From Aspidapion aeneum (Eukaryota > Arthropoda > Insecta > Coleoptera > Brentidae), in the NCBI GenBank assembly GCA_963576565.1, contig OY755045.1, positions 5,515,477 through 5,579,476 of the forward strand: a stretch of 64,000 nucleotides of DNA, read 5' to 3'. The translations under genes and the position numbers were made by a program. The notes below the pieces were generated by a model that did not search any database, was not told the origin of the DNA, and was given only the letters and a program-made list of their open reading frames with translations. Positions within the stretch are counted from its first letter, which is position 1. Each line of letters starts with the position of its first letter. Positions 49,101 through 58,100 of the stretch are shown piece after piece.

Positions 49101-52100
49101 GAAAATCGAATTGAAAAAATAAAGTTTAACACCCTGTATCTCGGTTAATACGAACTTTTGGACTAAGGTAAGTATGGCTAAATCGTAATATTTTGACCCA
49201 AGGAATCTACAGTTTAACCATGTACCATTAGTTCTGGGACACCCTGTATATAGCGAAGCAACAACATCAATCAAAATCCACGAAGAAACCAAGCCAAGCC
49301 TCATAAGAAGAGGTGTCAGCAGGGTGAAACAATATCCCCTAAACTATTTAACCAAGCCCTAGAAGATGTTTTTAAAAACTTAAATTGGGAAGAAATAGGC
49401 ATCAAAACAATACTTCAACCACCTGATGATATCCACTGAATAACAGAAAAATGCTCGAAGAACTGAATACAGCAGCTAAAAATCTAGGCTTGAGTATGAA
49501 CTACACTAAAACTAAAATCATAACAAACACAGATGAAGATATTATAATCAGAATAAACCACAAGAAAATAGAACAAGTAGAAGAATATATATACCTGGGA
49601 CAAATTATTAAACTAAAAAAAGAAAACCAAATAGCTGAAATCAAGGGACGAGTAGGATTGGCCTGGGCAGCATTTGGTAAATTAAGATATATATTAAAAA
49701 ATATCCTCAGTACCTTAAAACAAAAGTGTATATCCAATGTATCCTTCCTTCTTAACGGTACCGAGCCAGAGAACACCCTGTATATTATTTTTATTTTTTT
49801 TAACCAAAATTAAAATGTCAATGGCCAAAAATCATCAAACCCAATTTTTTGTGCAAAATTATTAATTAGTAGAAAGAATTGAAGAAAGTATCATACATAA
49901 ATTAGGCATATCACTCACATGCAATAAAAACTTTAAATGCAATAATCTCAAAAACCGTTGCTCTAAGCGACTTTAAAACAGTATAACTTTTTTACATAAA
50001 AAAGATGGGAAAACCATTATTTTACATAAAAACTGGTATACACTGAGGCACAAAAAAAATATACTGATTTTTATGCATTGGTAGTGGTCCAAGGAACACC
50101 CTGTACACTGTACATCAAATTTTTCAACGGAATCGTCTTGCCAATTTTAAAAAAACTTACGCGCTTGTTAGTTCTTGCAAAAATATTAATTCGTAAAAAA
50201 GTTATTAAAGAAAATCGAATTAAAAAAATAAAGTTTAACACCCTGTATCTCGGTTAATACGAACTTTTGGACTAAGGTAAGTATGGCTAAATCGTAATAT
50301 TTTGACCCAAGGAATCTACAGTTTAACCATGTACCATTAGTTCTGGGACACCCTGTATATAGCGAAGCAACAACATCAATCAAAATCCACGAAGAAACCA
50401 AGCCAAGCCAATCCTCATAAGAAGAGGTGTCAGACAGGGTGAAACAATAACCCCTAAACTATTTAACCAAGCCCTAGAAGATGTTTTTAAAAACTTAAAT
50501 TGGGAAGAAATAGGCATCAAAACAATACTTAAACCACCTGATCATATCGCCTGAATAACAGAAAAATGCTCGAAGAACTGAATAGCAGCTAAAAATATAG
50601 GCTTGAGTATGAATTACACTAAAACTAAAATCATAACAAACACATATGAAGATATTATAATCAGAATAAACCACAAGAAAATAGAACAAGTAGAAGAATA
50701 TATATACCTGGGACAAATTATTAAACTAAAAAAAGAAAACCAAATAGCTGAAATCAAGGAACGAGTAGGATTGGCCTGGGCAGCATTTGGTAAATTAAGA
50801 TATATAATAAAAAATATCGTCAGTACCTTAAAACAAATATCCTTCCTGTACTTACCTATGGAAGGGGGGGGCCCTTATATACGCCACTGATAAGATCCGT
50901 AATGGATCCAATTCTTTAATTTCAACTTACCGACAAAAAGATTATGTTCATTATTGGGATCCCAACAAGCAGACCATAGCGGCACACCTACGGCAACTGA
51001 GTGATTGGCGGCTCCGTTTCCATGAATATCTGTCACCTGTCAAACAAGACAGATACGAGGTTAAATAGTGGGCTTAAAATTTTTATTTTAAAAATAAGAA
51101 ATAAAAAAAATATTATAAAAAAAAATACTCAACTGGTAGTCGCTATTGTCCACCACAGTAGACAGGGTATTAAATAAACAAGACAGAGAGAAGAGAGAGA
51201 GAGGGGGGGAGAGATAGAAAAATAGTGTAAGAGAGAGAAGATACAGAGAGATAAAAAAGAATGTGAGAAAGAGAGATAAAGAGAAAAATAGAAAGAAACT
51301 AACCTTAAAACTCTTGTCCTGGGAAGCTGTCAAAACCCACGGGTTGCTGTCATGGAAGCAAACGTCTCTTATTGGTGCTTTGTGGAGATGAGCAAATCTG
51401 ATGGTCTTGTAGTTTTGCAGGTCAATGTCTCTGAGGCCAAACCCGCCAAAAAGACCTACTGGAGATCTTGTAGAAATGCTTATCTAAAAAAAATACATAA
51501 TAGGGATAGCTAACTTTATCCTTTATTAATGTGACATTAAATGACAGATGTCACGTGATATTTAGGAGTCCAATTTTTACCTTTTGCACAATTTTTATTT
51601 GCGTTATTTTTGTTATCCTTTATTTATCTGTCAAAATCCTGTTTTGTGTTCTGTAGGCAAAACTAATTAAAAATTTCGAAAACAACTATGGAAAAACTGA
51701 AAAACCAATACCAGTGAAAAAATTGGTGAAAAACCGCTATGAAAATAAAGGATTAAATATGTGTACTATGTACTTCTTCTTCTTTTTTTACACGCTTCAC
51801 AGAACATTGACAAACACCCAGTGACTGAAAATGTTACTATTTTTTAGTATTTAAAAAAACCCGGTTCAAAATACCCAAAAAAAAAATTACTTAGGTATTA
51901 TGCAATAGTCTATATGGATGATTGTACAAAAATGGTGCTGTGGAGTGGGAATGCATATTTTTCAAACACAGACTGCAAATGAAGCGTAGTTTTAGTTATA
52001 AGATTTAAAACGAAATGTTTTCTTTATGGAGCATTTGAGTTTAATGTATAAAAAAAATTGCAAGTTTATAATTTTTTTTATTACAAAGCAAATACCTCAT

Positions 52101-55100
52101 TCCTCTGGTGTAGCCCCAAACCAAATATTAAAAACTCAGATTGAAAAAAATATTATCAAAAAATTGATAAAACTTAAGTTTGCAGTCATATTTTTGAAAA
52201 TCCGAATTTACATCTTCCCGGAAAATTTTACAATTTTAAACGTGCTCCATTTTTAATAACACAATATTTGTGAATACCACCGGTTAATTTCTAGAGAAAG
52301 AGACGGCCCTGGATATCTAATTTACTTGTGAGGATGACAAGTTTTGACAGATAATGTCAACTTTAGTTTGGTTTAAGTTATAGATCTTTTTATTTTCGGC
52401 AGACAATTAGTTTTTTTCGGAGAAATCAAAAAGGAACGCTTCAATTATCATTCCTCTGGTAAGTAAATATTCGACTGATATCAATAGTATAATTTTTTTG
52501 TTGATTGTTTTGAAATTATAAGTATAGGAACTTTGTTTATATAAAACTTAAGTTAAGTAGTCTAAATAGATTTTGATTTAAATTGGAAAACCATTAAAAA
52601 ACTCATTCCTCTGGTACTCATTCCTCTGGCATTTTTATGCAATAATTCCTAAAATTTGGGAAAAAAAATGTTTCTTAGCTTACACCTAATTAGTTACAGA
52701 AATTTAACAAAACAAAATTATTTACTGTACTGTACTGTTATTTAAAGGCAATAACCAAAAATGATATCCATATAGCCCACTTTTGGTAGAATCATCCATA
52801 TGTCTTCTTATAGTAAACCTCGGATATAGCGAACCAGTTTTCATGCAATGTTCGAGTTCACTATATCCGGAGTTGACTGTATTACCAATCAATCTAGCGT
52901 ATTTTAAAAAAAATCTATCCCATGGGATACCATAGCCCTCCTAACTATTGGTTCCTAGACTACTTACCAAATTTTGTCCAACATTAACGTCAAAAACTCG
53001 ACAGTCTCGGCAGTCGTTTTGTGAACAGACATCCAAGTTTTTGTCCATGTACAGTCGTACCCGGCTTAAGGGATGTCTTTGGGTCAGTCTTAGATCTGTG
53101 GGTAGGCCACCTATGGAAAAAACAAGAAAATAAAAAATATATAAACGTAGTTTTTTACAAATTTGTTATATGTCGGTCAGCGGTGTTATAAACACTACAA
53201 ATGTGTAGTATTTTGGTTTATAACTTCGCTAATCGACATAGACCTTTTTGGGTATTTTTCGTGCGAATTTGGAGAAACGCTCGGACACGTCGATTTTGTT
53301 TGCGAGGGGGAATTTATGTCTATCTTAAAATTTTTGTAGCACGCACCATCTTTGAGGGGTATACTTAACCCCTATATTTTGAATAGGGAAACTGGGTCTA
53401 GTGATACCTTGAAGCTCTCTTAAATATCTTTTTGTAAAAATTATTAAAACCCATCCATTAGTTTTTGAGATATTTGCTTTCAAATTTTCAAATTTAACAT
53501 GGAATGATAAAATAAAAATTAAATCCGAAAAATATAAAATTTTAGTTTATCAGTCCATGTTAAATTTGAAAGTTTGAAGGCAATTATCTCAAAAACTAAT
53601 GGATATATTTTCGAAATTTTTACATTGTAAGGACATTGAAAAGGCCTTGAAAACAAGGTATCACTAGACCTAGAGACCCTGTATGTATGACATATTTTTA
53701 TTTAATATATGAACCTAATACGTTAATAATGCATACTGACAGTAAAAAAAAATCCAAAAAATGGCATGTCTTTGAGTTCTTTTTATCTATGTGTTTTCTT
53801 TTTGTCAACTTATAGTCAGCTTCTTTTTATCCAGAGACAATGACAGTTTACTCTAGTTTTTTTACTTTTTAATATATTTCGGGTTAGGAAATATCGCACA
53901 CCCGCTGAAAAAGAGTCACAACTCAAAAATCGCCGTTATTGAGATAAACCTGCCGCCATCATCGAAATAACTTGTACTTTCTTCCATAAAAGCTTCACAT
54001 TTATGTTTCGACAATTCACCGCGAAATGGCGATGTGACTCTTTTATTTTGTCCAGTTTAGCTAAGGATGCGTTCCTTTACAGTGTCACTTTTGACTTTAT
54101 AACAGCGTGAACGTGGAGTTTCATCCTGAAAAGAGTCACATTTAGAGTTGTGAAGGTTTTCGTGTGAACTAATGGTTAAATCTCACCCATATAACAAGTA
54201 AAATACTGGTTTTTTTTTGTGTTGTGACTGTTTTTTCGAATTGTTCAGTGTACTTAGAATTAAGGAGAATAAGAAAAAAGTCTTTTGAATTTATTAGAGA
54301 ATAATCACATTCCCAGTTGTTATTCAGCATTTTATAACTCGTAAAAATAAATACAAAGTTTCTTCTTTATTTGTTTTCTTTTTTTATATTATTTACCATC
54401 CTGCGTGACATCCTTATCTACGTCATGCCTTGTTCTAAAAAAGTGTCACAATATCGGGTTTTTGTCTTTTTTTTACTAAAAACGACAAAAATCATTTTTT
54501 CTGAGAAACGTAGTGCATCAATTACATTGAGTTAATAGGTTCCTGTTGATATAAAATAACATGTTAACTCGTAATTTGTCATGTAAGTTGATGAAAAAAA
54601 AAAAATGAATCTCTCTAATGAACTAAATTCTTTAACAGCGATTTTCTCAAAACAATGTTTTTTGAGTTGTGACTATTTTTTAGCGGGGGTGCGAAATGTT
54701 TATTTTTCTGTCAAAGTCACAAAAGTGTAACTGCATATGGCACGGACTATAGACGAATTTATTTCAGCGCCATCTGCCCCTCAATGCTGCAAGGCTTGCC
54801 GGTTGCCACTCTATATGGGTCATATACTCATTGGTTATAGAAAAATTCCGAGAAAAATGGAATAATTTGGCTTTTTCGTTTTTTGATTTTTATCATCCAC
54901 ATTTTTTTTATTTTTCACGAAATTCGGTGAACATACCCTTTAAATTTAGATTTACAGGTACTAAATTTCACGTTTGTTAGTATTATTTGGCTTAAAATTC
55001 CGCAGATTGATGCTCACGTGTCTGATGGCGGGTAAAAACGCAATCAGCGTTGATCTGCCCTGAAAGGCAGAAGATAGCTGTCGTAGGTCACGGATGGTTT

Positions 55101-58100
55101 GTTTCTTTTTATTTGTAATCGATCAATGAAAATTTTAGGCCTCCCCTACCGACTACTAGTAAAAGAACATGACGCTGAAAATACATACTTTTCTATTATT
55201 ATTCGGGAAATATTCAAATAAAATAGGTGCATTAAAATTTAAAATCATTCAGATAATGTTTACATTTCAGGAAAAAGCCCTTGTCTTGCGGAATTAGGCT
55301 TTTTCTCTTTAAATTATCGGTAACTTTTCTGCACTTATACAATTTCCCGAAAATATTTTTTAAATTTAAACATAATTATGCATATTGAACATTTCATACA
55401 TATTGGCGACATCTTGTAAAATAAGTGTAAGTTAAATTTCGCATTTAATAAAGACAGCGACCTTTGCCCCTCTGTTTCCGAAATCGGGTTGTAGATGTCG
55501 TAAGGTTATAAAAGACCTTTTTAAACTGTTTTTCTAAAATAAATATAATAATCTTTTTAGTTTTTTTGAGGTTAGCGTTTAGTGTCTTATGAAAATTTTC
55601 CGATTTTGGTGACAATTTCATAACCATTTTCATATTAAGTTTTCCCACGTCGTTAAATGGAATAAATTCGTCGAGCAATACCGGGAAATTTTTAATATTA
55701 ATACTTCTACTCTAAGAGCAGAAATGACCGTTTTAAAGAATTGTATTTTTCGGTGAAATCAAACTGTTGGTCATGATTCTATCAAACAACATATAGCAGA
55801 AACAGCAAACTTCTACCAACTTTTTAAAGTTGCGAGTATTCTTCCAATTTCAAGTGCAACTTGCGAGAGGTCTTTCTCTGCCATGAGGAGAGTTTTTAAT
55901 TGGCTTAGAACAACTATGACTCAAGAGAGACACTCAGGTTTGTCATTGTTATTCATAGAAAAAGATGTTGAGGTCGACTTAGACAGTGTGGTAGACGCTT
56001 TCAGTCAGCGACGTAGAAAACTTGTAAAATTGCTTAATTACATACTTCCTGTGTATACATATAAATAAGTTGGGAAATGTATTATTAAATTTGTTTTATT
56101 AAAATGTTAGAACATTTAATGCGCGTATTTTTTTTTATTCATTGCACACTTTGCACGACTCTTTAAAACCTATGTTTGTTTTTTGTTCAAGATAGACCGG
56201 GGCCACGGCCCCCCCTGAAAAGCAAGGCTAGCTACGCCAATGCTTGGACCCCCGGAAAAATATGAGAGAAACAACAACTCCTTTTTACCCGATTAGCCAC
56301 GGAACTTGTTTAATTTTTTAATTAATTTAATTTAATTATAAACCAGTGGTTTTTTTTTGTTGAATCGTTATTTTAACATGGTGTAAAAAAATTAATATTA
56401 CTATCAATTTTCTTAGTAACAAAATGTATCCATGATGGATGTACAATATCTTCTCTAGCCTGCACGGGCTAGGAAGATCAAAATAATTACTTATTGCATA
56501 AAAACATCGAGCTTTTCCACGTCGACCACCAGCGAGTCTATTTAGGGTCACTATATCCTGGAAGCCTGGCCTGGAGACGCCAGGCTTCCAGGATGCAGTG
56601 ACCCTAAGTCTATTGTGGCTCTAGCGCCCTCTATAGTCAAAGATTTTACCTGTCGACCGAGTTATCGATAAGTCTTGAATTTTCTTCTTTAACTGGGAGA
56701 TTTCCTGGACAAAAACATGTTCCCTGGACATATACCGGCAAATTTCTTGTGAAACTTTGCTTTTTTCAGCTAACGCTTCCTGTAGCTGTTCTTTGACAGC
56801 TTCCAGCTCGACGTTGTCCACAGCTACCAGCTTTTTGGCGTAGATGAAGCGCAAGTCGGTTCGACGGACTTTTTTTTTGCATGTGGGGCAACTTTTGTTG
56901 CTTGGCTGTGAATCTAGCCATCTTTGAACGCAGTTGTACCTAAAGAAAAGATCACATTAGACACTGATATTTCAGTAGCGCACCCATGAACAGTGGCGGC
57001 TTCTCCAGGGAGGGCAACGGGGCAGTGCCCTCCCAAAACTAGACAACAAACAGTATTTTTAATTGATTTATTTAAAAAAAGTTAAATCATTCCTTACATG
57101 TCTAGTTCTTTTTTTAGTCTGTGGTTAACAAAAGGCGATTAATTGGGTAAACTTTTTTAGCGTAAATAATTACAAGCCGGCAGCACCGCGTGGGACAAGA
57201 TTTTAATTTCACCCGTTTTTCAGCGGAGCAGGAAAAGAGCAGGAAAAGAGAAATGTGTATTTTAGTTGAAGTCCGCATCATCATCGTGCGGAAACGTCCG
57301 TTGCCCTTCTACACGATGCCGGTTCTATCCTTAGTGAAGACATATGAGTGGCTGTTCTTTTTCCGAATCTTAATACAGGGTGTGGTTTTTCCGCATCTCT
57401 ATGGCCCCACCATACTGCAACTCGGTGCTTTTGTTGATAAACTATATAGTTTTTAAATATGAATTTTCAAAGTTTGGCAATTTTGATCTTATGGGATTCC
57501 CAACCCTAAAATTCGCTAAATGACGTTTTTCCGAATTTTAACTCAGGGTGCTTTTAACCATACTGCAACTCGGTGCTTTTGTTAATAAACTGTATAGTTT
57601 TTAAAATATGAATTTTCAAAGTTTGGCAATTTTGGTCTTATGGGATTCCCTACCATACAATTCGATAAATGACGTTTTTCCGAATCTTAACACAGGGTGT
57701 GGTTTTTTCGCATCACTATGGCCCACCACACTGCAACTCGGTGCTTTTGTTGATAAACTATATAGTTTTTGAAATATTTCAAAGTTTAGCCATTTTGATC
57801 TTATGGGTTTCCCAAGGGGTGAACAGCTCTCACAATCGGTGTACACATTTCTCACAATCTGTTCACAATCCTTCACAATCTTTACACAATCCCTCCCAAT
57901 CACCCACAATCTGTCACAATCCTTCACAATCTTACCACAATCCTTCACAAACTTACCACAATCCTTCACAATCCCTCACAATCTTTCCACATTCCCTCAC
58001 AATCTTAGCAAAAGATTGTGGATTTTCGCAATCGGCGTACACATTTTGGGGTTCCCTCACAATCTTAGCAAAAGATGGTGGATTTTCGCAATCGGCGCAC

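Noticed and set aside
48399..50890. Three similar open frames of 95-120 codons as a small gene family
   Set aside because: They are the C-terminal piece of a non-LTR reverse transcriptase, tandemly duplicated with its flank, with fused non-LINE tails.
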